A DNA stretch of 64,000 bases, taken from NCBI GenBank assembly GCA_003222085.1, contig QHUK01000018.1, positions 1 to 64,000 of the forward strand, in the 5' to 3' direction. This DNA is from Gemmatimonadota bacterium (GTDB taxonomy: Bacteria > Gemmatimonadota > Gemmatimonadetes > Gemmatimonadales > GWC2-71-9). The notes beneath the pieces are model-generated. The model was not told where the DNA came from, ran no database searches, and saw nothing but the letters and a program-made list of their open reading frames with translations. Position numbers and translations under genes: made by a program. Shown here piece by piece: positions 50,179 to 57,127 of the stretch. Positions within the stretch are counted from its first letter, which is position 1. Each line of letters starts with the position of its first letter.

Positions 50179-50448
50179 TTAGGCCACGATCGCTGGCCGT
50201 TTCGACGACTCTCCGCGAAGGCGCCGGACCGCACGCACAATGAGAACAGGTATGGCTGGTACCAGCACGAGACACAATAGGATGGCAATGTTGTAAATGA
50301 CCGTGGATCTCAGGTAGAAAGAATCAATTGCGAAGAAGACAGCCCCGGTCACAGCGAGCAATGGCCACACGCGTCTGCGCGGCAAAGTACCCATGAGCAT
50401 GACTAGACCTGACCCGAACGCAGCGTAATTGAGCGTGGTGAGAAACAT
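50179..50448 (-). CDS. small membrane protein, three helices, unknown function
   Basis: ATG 50448 gives 89 residues: helices at ~4-20 (LNYAAFGSGLVMLMG), ~27-42 (VWPLLAVTGAVFFAIDSF) and ~50-72 (VIYNIAILLCLVLVPAIPVLIV), with an Arg-rich tail (RAVRRLRGESSKR), so the C-terminus is probably cytoplasmic. The longer open frame upstream of 50448 is low-complexity and not credible. No Shine-Dalgarno is obvious. The family is not recognised. Confidence 0.55.
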   Translation of the reverse strand: MFLTTLNYAAFGSGLVMLMGTLPRRRVWPLLAVTGAVFFAIDSFYLRSTVIYNIAILLCLVLVPAIPVLIVRAVRRLRGESSKRPAIVA

Positions 50449-50621
50449 CAGCCGTGCTTGGGTCGCGGGCAGCACTCTTGCGCCAACATAACCGGCCGAG
50501 CACCGCGAACGGCCGGTGCGGGAGTGGGTGAAGGCGCTGCGGGCGGCATAGACCCGAGCCCCATCGCACGAACACGCGCCTCCCAGAGCACCGGGGGGCG
50601 CGTTCTCGTATCTTGTTGCCG

Positions 50622-51326
50622 ATGAAGCGGCGGCCGCCAGCCGTTCACGTCGCAGACAGCGACACGTTCGAGCTACGCGAGGAGGCCGTGGTGCGCGGGC
50701 TAGTCCCTCTCGCACATGTCTACTACAGCGTGGCACTGCGTGCTGCACACCAGGGCGTAGCGTTCGATGCCGGCCCGGTCGAGTGGAACAGGGCACCATA
50801 CATCGCCGTGTTCTTTGCCTTCGCCGCCGCCGAGGCGTACCTACCCGAGTTGCATCGGAGCCCCACCGCAACACAAGCACAGGGTCTGGACAAGACCAAA
50901 CTGAAGCCGGCTATCACGCCATGGAAAGCCCAGAAGGCGCTGGAGGTAGCCTATGCGGCCGGGGAACCCAACGCGGGCTCGCTCGACTGGTACAAGGGCC
51001 TGCGTTGTCTGCGGATTCTGCGAAATGAACTCGTGCACTTCAAAGCCCAGGCACACCGCCTCGATGAGTGGCCGCCGAGGCTTCTGAAGGCCGACTGTCG
51101 GTCGGTCGGTCGTTCAAGGTTGGGTGGCCGGTGCGCACGACTGGTCATCTCAACTACTTGTGCGCCCGGTCGCGGTGTGGGCGTGTCAGACTGTGCGGCT
51201 CGCCATCGAAGCGCTACACAGTCGTGTCGGGGGACTGCACCCGTGGTCTGCGGCGATACCACTGGCCCAGCGCTGGCGAGAAGTCGTCTGACACTATCTC
51301 TGACACTGACCGCAGGCCTAACCTGA
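50622..51326 (+). pseudogene. HEPN-like protein gene with probable frameshift at a GTCG repeat
   Basis: ATG 50622 opens 234 codons. Residues 1-165 look coding and helical (LVPLAHVYYSVALRAA, WNRAPYIAVFFAFAAAEAYL), with an R-x4-H motif (RNELVH) typical of HEPN ribonuclease or nucleotide-binding domains. After residue ~163 the sequence becomes Arg/Ser/Gly-rich and atypical. In another frame, from about 51169 to a stop at 51291, the DNA encodes a plausible helical ending (VAVWACQTVRLAIEALH, then PLAQRWREVV). The switch coincides with four tandem GTCG units (51097-51112); removing one 4-bp unit would join the two frames exactly. I therefore read it as a HEPN-like gene broken by slippage, or a sequence error. 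HEPN genes are often defence or toxin components; no nucleotidyltransferase antitoxin is adjacent. Confidence 0.55.
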
Positions 51327-51332
51327 CACTGC

Positions 51333-51375
51333 GAAGCCCCGGCAACCGCGTAACCGGTTACCGGGGCTTCTGTTT
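51333..51375 (+). terminator. strong hairpin between the HEPN-like gene and tRNA-Ile
   Basis: GAAGCCCCGGCAACC (51333-51347) pairs with GGTTACCGGGGCTTC (51356-51370), 14 of 15 bp, with an 8-nt loop and TGTTT after it. It fits termination of the plus-strand HEPN-like gene. On the minus strand it also lies 13 bp beyond the tRNA 3' end and could stop tRNA transcription. Confidence 0.6.
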
Positions 51376-51382
51376 GACGTAG

Positions 51383-51456
<74 letters not shown>

Positions 51457-51490
51457 GGCCACTCCGCATCACACCACCCCGTTACCAGTC

Positions 51491-51563
51491 GCAAAGACGC
51501 CAAGTCGCCAAGGAATCGAACGCTCAGGACATCCTCTTGCAACATGGCGTCTTGGCGTCTTGC
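51491..51563. repeat. imperfect inverted repeat with 8-bp internal periodicity
   Basis: GCAAAGACGCCAAGTCGCC (51491-51509) pairs with GGCGTCTTGGCGTCTTGC (51546-51563) with one bulge and one mismatch. Each arm is two ~8-bp units (GACGCCAA / GTCGCCAA; GGCGTCTT twice). It lies 12 bp beyond the stop of the acidic-protein gene, so it may act as its terminator or 3' stabiliser. Confidence 0.55.
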
Positions 51564-51575
51564 AACCATCTTTTC

Positions 51576-51824
51576 TCACTCCCAGTCCCGCCGCGGCCCT
51601 TTCCGCGGCCGGAACTCCTCGTCCTCCTCGTCGTCGAACTCGTCGTCCAGGTCGTCGTACTCGTCGAGATCGTCCAGGTCCTCCTCGTCCAGCTCGTCCT
51701 CGTCCAGCTCGTCGTCGAAGTCCTCGTCCAGGTCCTTGTCCTCTTCGAAGTCTCCGAACTGCTCGTCGCCGAGACCGTCGCCGCGACGCTTGAGCGACCA
51801 GTCCGACGTCTCACGGGACAACAT
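51576..51824 (-). CDS. small highly acidic protein
   Basis: ATG 51824 is preceded by GGGGGTGAC. The 82 residues are about half Asp and Glu, in an unbroken acidic tract from residue ~25 to ~70 (EDKDLDEDFDDELDEDELDE and on), with a short basic N-terminal part (SDWSLKRRGDG) and a basic end (RPRKGPRRDWE). The opposite frames of this GAC/GAG-rich DNA are long open frames, but this frame has the start, the Shine-Dalgarno and the position just upstream of typA's 3' side. It may be a disordered nucleic-acid mimic, chaperone-like or ion-buffering protein. No family recognised. Confidence 0.65.
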   Translation of the reverse strand: MLSRETSDWSLKRRGDGLGDEQFGDFEEDKDLDEDFDDELDEDELDEEDLDDLDEYDDLDDEFDDEEDEEFRPRKGPRRDWE

Positions 51825-51889
51825 TGTCACCCCCAGCTAGGGTTGTGGTTGTGGTGTGAGCGAGCTATCCGATTCTCCCCCCCGCCGTG

Positions 51890-53737
51890 CTACGACTCCT
51901 CAGCCGATCGCGCGTTCCGCGCCAGCTTGCGACGCTCCGTGGCCCCTAGCGCGCGCTTGCGCAGCCGGATGGACGACGGCGTGACCTCGATCAGCTCGTC
52001 GTCCTCGATGTACTCGAGCGCCAGCTCCAGCGTCACCTGACGCGGCGGCTCCAGGATGATCATCTCGTCCGACGCCGTCGTCCGCATGTTCGTGAGTTTC
52101 TTTTCCTTGGAGGGGTTCACGTCCATGTCCCCCACTCGCGCGTTCTCGCCCACGACCATGCCCTCGTACACCGGATCCCCCGGTTTGACGAACATCGTCC
52201 CGCGCTCCTGCAAATTGAAGAGCGCGTACCCAACCGCCACGCCCTCCCGGTCCGCCACCAGTACCCCCCGGCTCCGCCCCTGTAACGGCCCCGCCCAGGG
52301 GCCGTAGTCGAAGAAACGGTGGTGCATGATCCCCGTCCCCCGGGTGTCCGTCAAGAACTCCGAGCGGTACCCGAGCAGCCCTCGGGCCGGAATCTTGAAG
52401 CGCATCCGCACCGTTCCCACCCCCGGATTCCGCATGTCCAGGAGCTCCGCCCGGCGGGGGCCCAGCTTCTCCATCACCACCCCCAGATACCCCTCGGGGC
52501 AGTCGATCATCAGCTCCTCGTACGGCTCCAGCCGCTCCCCGTTCGGCCCCTCCCGCGGAATGATCCGCGGCCGGCTCACCTGGAACTCGAACCCCTCCCG
52601 CCGCATCGTCTCCATCAAAATGCCGAGGTGCAGCTCTCCCCGGCCCGACACGGTGAACGTCTGGGGGTCGTCCGTTTCCTCCACCCGCAGGGCCACGTTC
52701 TTCTCGAGCTCCCGAAACAGCCGATCGCGCAGCTGCCGGCCCGTCACGAACTTCCCTTCCCGTCCCGCGAACGGCGAGTCGTTCACCTTGAAGTCCACGG
52801 AGATCGTGGGCTCCTCCACCGCGATGCCCGTGAGCCGCTCCAAATAGTCGGGGGCCGTCACCGTCTTGCCGATCTCGACGCCCACGAGGCCCGCCAGCGC
52901 CACGATGTCGCCGGCCGAGGCTTCCTGTACCTCGACCCGCTCCAGCCCGTCGAACGAAAACAGCTTCACCACGCGTGCCTGCTCGTACGACCCATCTCCC
53001 AGAGGACCGGGCTCGCCCAGAGGAAGTAACGCAACGGTCTCGCCGACCCGTACGTGCCCCCGCTCGATGCGGCCGATCGCGATCCGGCCCAGATAAGAGG
53101 AATAGTCGAGCGTCGAGACAAGCATCTGAAACGGTCCGTCGGGGTCGGCCCGCGGCGCCGGGATCGTGTCCAAGATCGTCTGGAACAACGGGTTGAGATC
53201 CGTTCCCGGCGACTTGAGGTCGAGCGTGGCGGTGCCCGCGCGGCTCGACGTATAAAGGAAAGGACAGTTGAACTGCTCCGGCGTCGCCTCGAGGTCCAGG
53301 AACAGCTCCAGCACCTCATCGTGTACCCGAAGCGGCTCGGCGTCCTGGCGGTCGATCTTGTTGACCAGCACGATCGGCTTCAGGCCGAGCGCCAGCGCCT
53401 TCCCCGCCACGAACTTGGTCTGCGGCATCGGGCCCTCGGCGGCATCCACGAGCAGCAGGAAACCGTCGACCATACGGAGAATACGCTCCACCTCGCCGCC
53501 GAAGTCGGCGTGTCCGGGGGTGTCCACGATGTTGATCTTGGTGTCGCCCCAGTGCACCGCGGTGTTCTTCGACAGGATCGTAATCCCACGCTCGCGCTCC
53601 AGCGGGTTGGAGTCCATGACCCGCTCGTTCACCTGCTGGTTGGCGCGGAACACGCCCGCCTGGCGGAGCATCTGGTCCACCAGCGTGGTTTTCCCATGGT
53701 CCACGTGCGCGATGATGGCGATGTTGCGGATCTGCAA
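51890..53737 (-). CDS. typA: ribosome-associated GTPase BipA/TypA
   Basis: The 615-residue protein is full length. The start codon is TTG 53737, with AGGA upstream (QIRNIAIIAHVDHGKTTL). GTPase motifs: G1 AHVDHGKT, G2 region RERGITILSK, G3 DTPGHADF, G4 NKID, G5 SSRAG. Domains II-III and V are as in EF-G, and the BipA-specific C-terminal domain ends with ERRKLARNA. BipA binds the 70S ribosome and supports 50S assembly and growth under stress. It is monocistronic: upstream lies a repeat-containing gap, downstream the acidic-protein gene. Confidence 0.97.
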   Translation of the reverse strand: MQIRNIAIIAHVDHGKTTLVDQMLRQAGVFRANQQVNERVMDSNPLERERGITILSKNTAVHWGDTKINIVDTPGHADFGGEVERILRMVDGFLLLVDAAEGPMPQTKFVAGKALALGLKPIVLVNKIDRQDAEPLRVHDEVLELFLDLEATPEQFNCPFLYTSSRAGTATLDLKSPGTDLNPLFQTILDTIPAPRADPDGPFQMLVSTLDYSSYLGRIAIGRIERGHVRVGETVALLPLGEPGPLGDGSYEQARVVKLFSFDGLERVEVQEASAGDIVALAGLVGVEIGKTVTAPDYLERLTGIAVEEPTISVDFKVNDSPFAGREGKFVTGRQLRDRLFRELEKNVALRVEETDDPQTFTVSGRGELHLGILMETMRREGFEFQVSRPRIIPREGPNGERLEPYEELMIDCPEGYLGVVMEKLGPRRAELLDMRNPGVGTVRMRFKIPARGLLGYRSEFLTDTRGTGIMHHRFFDYGPWAGPLQGRSRGVLVADREGVAVGYALFNLQERGTMFVKPGDPVYEGMVVGENARVGDMDVNPSKEKKLTNMRTTASDEMIILEPPRQVTLELALEYIEDDELIEVTPSSIRLRKRALGATERRKLARNARSAEES

Positions 53738-53835
53738 GGAGCTAGGTCCTGACGGTGTCGATGTGAGGGCGCAGTCTGTGAGGGGCGCAGTATAGGAGGG
53801 GGGTCTCGAAAAGACAAGCGGGCTGGATCACACAA

Positions 53836-53925
53836 ACGTGGGTACGTGGTGAGTGGTGCGTGGTTATCCTCGGTGCGGAGCCAGCCTCGCCACGCGAAGT
53901 AAACCACGTACCACGCACCACGCAG
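53836..53925. repeat. inverted clusters of heptamer repeats (TNCGTGG / CCACGNA)
   Basis: Three consecutive 7-bp units TACGTGG, TGAGTGG, TGCGTGG (53843-53863) are followed ~40 bp later by reverse-oriented units AACCACG, TACCACG, CACCACG (53902-53922). A 12-bp core (53853-53864 / 53910-53921) pairs perfectly. The hairpin lies between the CDF transporter stop and typA, both on the minus strand. Confidence 0.7.
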
Positions 53926-54822
53926 TTATTCACACGTCGGATCCCGCTCCATTTGCACCGTCACATGCCCGATGCCCATGCCCCCCAGGCGTGCCTGCAC
54001 GGCTTCGAGCACCCGCTGGTTGTCAACCGGGTTTTGGACGACCAGATGGCCGCTCATCGCGATCACTCCGCTGGTGACGGTCCACACATGGAGGTCGTGC
54101 ACCGATGCCACCCCCGGGATGGACGCGATCCGGTCGTGGACGTCCGAGAGGGCGATATGTGCGGGCGCCGCCTCGAGCAGCACATCCGTGCTCTCCTTCA
54201 CCAGCCGCCACGCGCTGCCGAGGATGAGGAGGGAGATCAGCAGCGAGATCGCCGGATCGGCCTGTACCCACCCCGTGGCGAGGATGATCACGCCCGCAAG
54301 GAGTGCGCCCACCGAGCCCAGGAGGTCGCTGACGATGTGGAGGTAGGCGCTGCGCTGGTTGAGGGAGTGGTCATGTCCGCGGTGCAGGATCGCGGCGCCC
54401 ACCGCGTTCGCCGCGAGGCTCACCCCGGCGATGACCAGGAGCAGCGTGCCCCGCACGTCAGCGGGCGAGCGGAACCGGTGGTATGCCTCGAGCCCGATGC
54501 CGAGCGCGATCACGATCAAGGCCGCCCCATTCACGAGGGCCGCCAGGATCTCCAGCCGCAGCAGTCCGAACGTCCGCTCCGCCGTCACCGGCCGCTGCGC
54601 GAGCGCCGTCACGACCAGCGACAGGCCCAGCGCGGCGACGTCCGCCAGCATGTGTCCCGCGTCGGCGAGCAAGGCCAGCGAATGAGCGAGCCACCCGCCC
54701 ACGGCCTCTGTCACCATCACCGCCGCCGTGATCGCCAGCACGACCTGTAGCCGCCGCCGGCTTTCCCCGCGCAGCGGAGCCCGATGCGTGCATTGCACGT
54801 CGATTGGCAGTGTCGCGCTCAC
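53926..54822 (-). CDS. cation diffusion facilitator (CzcD/ZitB-like metal efflux)
   Basis: GTG 54822 gives 298 residues. Six helices carry the CDF metal site: H-x3-D in DAGHMLAD (helix II) and H-x3-D in HIVSDLLG (helix V). The cytoplasmic C-terminal ferredoxin-like domain follows (HIALSDVHDRIASIPGVASVHDLHVW). It exports Zn, Cd or Co ions in exchange for protons. The His-rich loop (HRGHDHSLNQ) between helices IV and V is short. The start codon abuts a GGG-rich heptamer array that could form a G-quadruplex, which might influence expression. Confidence 0.93.
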   Translation of the reverse strand: MSATLPIDVQCTHRAPLRGESRRRLQVVLAITAAVMVTEAVGGWLAHSLALLADAGHMLADVAALGLSLVVTALAQRPVTAERTFGLLRLEILAALVNGAALIVIALGIGLEAYHRFRSPADVRGTLLLVIAGVSLAANAVGAAILHRGHDHSLNQRSAYLHIVSDLLGSVGALLAGVIILATGWVQADPAISLLISLLILGSAWRLVKESTDVLLEAAPAHIALSDVHDRIASIPGVASVHDLHVWTVTSGVIAMSGHLVVQNPVDNQRVLEAVQARLGGMGIGHVTVQMERDPTCE

Positions 54823-54853
54823 CCTAGTCCCTAGTCCCTAATCCCTAGTCCCC
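54822..54853 (-). repeat. heptamer array GGGACTA with G-quadruplex potential at a start codon
   Basis: Plus strand reads CCCTAGT, CCCTAGT, CCCTAAT, CCCTAGT, CCCC; the minus strand therefore has five G-runs separated by four-base loops (ACTA/ATTA). The last G of the last run is the first base of the CDF gene's GTG start. It is in the gap between that gene and the divergent CBS-domain gene. Confidence 0.8.
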
Positions 54854-54883
54854 AAGATAATCACGCTCTATGTTCTCGCCTCT

Positions 54884-56218
54884 ATGCCCGGCCCCGCCAC
54901 ACAATCGCTTGGCCTCCGCCTGCTGGCGGTGCTGGCGCTCGTGCTGGCGAACGCGTTCTTCGTGGCCGCGGAATTCGCGCTGGTCGCGGCCCGCCGCACC
55001 CGCATCGAGGCGCTCGTCCGGCGCGGCGACCGGAAGGCGAGGACGGTACAGGCTGCCTTGCATGATCTGTACCGCCAACTGTCGGCGGCACAGCTCGGCA
55101 TCACGGTCGCCTCGATCCTGCTGGGCTACGTCGCCGAGGACACCGTGGCGCAGCTGTTCCGCGATTGGTTCGCGGCACTGCCGCCCGCCCTCGAGTTCCT
55201 CGCGCGCGGCGGCATCGCGTCCACGGTCGCCGTGGCGCTGGTCTCCTTCCTCCATGTGGTCTTCGGTGAACAGGCGCCCAAGGCGTGGGCCATCGCCTAC
55301 CCCGAGCGAACCAGCCGCTGGATCGCCGCGCCGCTCATCTTCTTCTCGTGGATCACGCGACCGTTCACCGATCTGCTCAACTGGAGCGCCGGCCGCGTGG
55401 TCCGGCTCCTGGGCCTGAAGGGCACGGCAGCCGAGCTCGATCGGATCCACTCGCCCGAGGAGATCCGCATGCTGGTGGAGCAGAGCCGGCAGCGCGGCAA
55501 GCTCGATGCCGACGACGCCCGGCTGCTGCAGGGCGTGTTCGAGTTCAGCGAGAAAACCGCCCGCGAAGTCATGACGCCGCGCACCGAGATGGTGGCCCTG
55601 CCGGCGGACCTGACGCTCGAGGAAGCCGCCGATCAGGTGGCCGTGGCCGGCCGATCGCGCTATCCCGTGTACGGGGAGTCGCTCGACGATATCCTCGGCA
55701 TCGTCCACGCGAAGGACATCCTCGCCGGTCTCCGCTCGGCGAAGGGCGGCAGCCTGCGCGCGGTGCTCCGCCCCGCCGTGTTCGTTCCGGGCACGCGCGA
55801 GGTCGAAGACGTGCTCGCCGACATGAAGCGACAGAAGATCCACCTCGCGATCGTGCTCGACGAGTTCGGCGGCACGGCGGGTCTCGTCACCATGGAAGAC
55901 CTGCTGGAGGAGATCGTCGGTCAGATCTACGATGAATACGACCGGCCCTCGGGGGAGCTGCGCGTCGCCCCCGCCGGCGTGGCACCGATCATCGCGGGCT
56001 CGGTCCCGATCCGCGAGGTCAACAGCGCATTCGGGCTCGAGCTCGGCGAGCAGGACTACACCACCATCGGGGGCTTTCTGTTCGGCGCGATCGGCCGTCT
56101 CCCGAGGCCCGGCGACCAGGTGGCGGTGAAGGGCGCCGTGTTCGAGATCGTGGAGGTCGACGGACGCCGGGTCGGCACCGTGCGGGTGCTGCGACGCGCG
56201 CCGGGCGCGGAACCCTAG
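54884..56218 (+). CDS. CNNM/CorC-type membrane protein with DUF21, two CBS and CorC_HlyC domains
   Basis: ATG 54884 gives 444 residues. The DUF21 membrane domain (residues ~8-185, starting LRLLAVLALVLANAFFVAAEFAL) contains the family's LGYVAEDT-type region. CBS pair at ~205-330 (VMTPRTEMVALPAD, FVPGTREVEDVLADM), and a C-terminal CorC_HlyC domain (~350-440, IIAGSVPIREVNSAFG, TIGGFLFGAIGRLPRPGD). CNNM-type proteins transport Mg or Co or regulate such transport; the older hemolysin label is historical. It is divergent from the CDF efflux gene, so both may answer to metal stress. Confidence 0.92.
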   Translation: MPGPATQSLGLRLLAVLALVLANAFFVAAEFALVAARRTRIEALVRRGDRKARTVQAALHDLYRQLSAAQLGITVASILLGYVAEDTVAQLFRDWFAALPPALEFLARGGIASTVAVALVSFLHVVFGEQAPKAWAIAYPERTSRWIAAPLIFFSWITRPFTDLLNWSAGRVVRLLGLKGTAAELDRIHSPEEIRMLVEQSRQRGKLDADDARLLQGVFEFSEKTAREVMTPRTEMVALPADLTLEEAADQVAVAGRSRYPVYGESLDDILGIVHAKDILAGLRSAKGGSLRAVLRPAVFVPGTREVEDVLADMKRQKIHLAIVLDEFGGTAGLVTMEDLLEEIVGQIYDEYDRPSGELRVAPAGVAPIIAGSVPIREVNSAFGLELGEQDYTTIGGFLFGAIGRLPRPGDQVAVKGAVFEIVEVDGRRVGTVRVLRRAPGAEP

Positions 56219-57072
56219 CGCCCTACCGACGCGTCGGCCCGTTGCGTCCGTCGCGCCAGCTCGGTGCCGAGCTCCAGCGCCGCGCGCATGGAGCCCGGGT
56301 CGGCCACCCCCTTGCCGGCGATGTCGAGGGCGGTGCCGTGGTCCGGCGCGACGCGGGGGAACGGCAACCCGAGCGTCACGTTCACCCCCGTGCCGAATCC
56401 CGCGACCTTCACGGCCGTCATCCCGACGTCGTGATAGGGCGCGAGCACGGCGTCGAACTCCCCCTTGAGCGCCCGCACGAACACTGTGTCCGCCGGCAGC
56501 GGCCCGGCGGCACCGAGCGCCCGGGCGGCGGGTTCGAGCACGCGTGCGTCCTCGTCGCCGAACAGGCCGGACTCGCCGGCGTGGGGATTGAGGGCGCACA
56601 CGGCGAGCCGGGGCGCGGCGATGCCCCACCAGCCGCGCAGCGCGCGCTCGGTGATGCGCCCGCAGCGCACGACGCGATCGCCGGTCACCTGCGTGGGGAC
56701 GTCCTTGAGGGCGATGTGCGTCGTGACGAGCACGACGCGCAGCGCGCCGGCGGCGAGCATCATCGCGACATCCACGTCACCGGCGAGATGGGACAGGAGC
56801 TCGGTGAGACCGGGATAGCGAAATCCGGCGAGGTGCAGGGCGTGCTTGTGCACCGGGCCGGTGACAACTGCATCCACTTCGCCAGCGAGCGCGAGGCGCA
56901 CCGCTTCCTGCACCGCTTCGCCCGCGATCTTGCCGGCCTCTTCGGGGAGCAGGGAGCGGGGAGCCGGGAGCGGGACCTGCGCCTGCTCCCGGCTCCCGGC
57001 TCCCGGCTCCCTGTTCCCGATCAGGACGATCTCCGCGTCCAGCGGCCCGAGGGCGAGCGCTTTGGTCACCAC
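56215..57072 (-). CDS. pdxA: PdxA-like 4-hydroxythreonine-4-phosphate dehydrogenase, N-terminus and active site atypical
   Basis: The GTG 57072 start given here is only the first canonical start codon. Conserved PdxA sequence (RLAVTLGDPRGIGPEVV) continues in frame back to ~57117 with no ATG, GTG or TTG before the in-frame stop at 57201-57199. The true N-terminus must use an unusual codon, or the gene is damaged. Metal-binding His are present (VTTHIAL, NPHAGESG, YHDVGM) as is PDHGTA. The substrate-site motif GHTE reads GLTE (PGLTELL), and a heptamer-repeat-derived segment (REPGAGSREQAQVPLPAPRS) replaces part of the variable region near residue 20. PdxA oxidises 4-phosphohydroxy-threonine in pyridoxal-5-phosphate synthesis. 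It follows the SurA gene directly. Confidence 0.8.
   Translation of the reverse strand: MVTKALALGPLDAEIVLIGNREPGAGSREQAQVPLPAPRSLLPEEAGKIAGEAVQEAVRLALAGEVDAVVTGPVHKHALHLAGFRYPGLTELLSHLAGDVDVAMMLAAGALRVVLVTTHIALKDVPTQVTGDRVVRCGRITERALRGWWGIAAPRLAVCALNPHAGESGLFGDEDARVLEPAARALGAAGPLPADTVFVRALKGEFDAVLAPYHDVGMTAVKVAGFGTGVNVTLGLPFPRVAPDHGTALDIAGKGVADPGSMRAALELGTELARRTQRADASVGR
56944..57019. repeat. inverted heptamer arrays (GGGAGC N / GCTCCCG) inside pdxA
   Basis: Four units GGGGAGC, AGGGAGC, GGGGAGC, CGGGAGC (56944-56971) are followed by five units GCTCCCG, GCTCCCG, GCTCCCG, GCTCCCT, GTTCCCG (56985-57019), giving a ~30-bp near-perfect stem with a 13-nt loop inside the coding frame. It keeps the frame open and adds a Pro/Arg/Gly-rich insert. 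Confidence 0.8.
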
Positions 57073-57127
57073 CTCCGGCCCGATCCCCCGCGGATCGCCG
57101 AGCGTGACCGCGAGTCGGGGACGGCGG

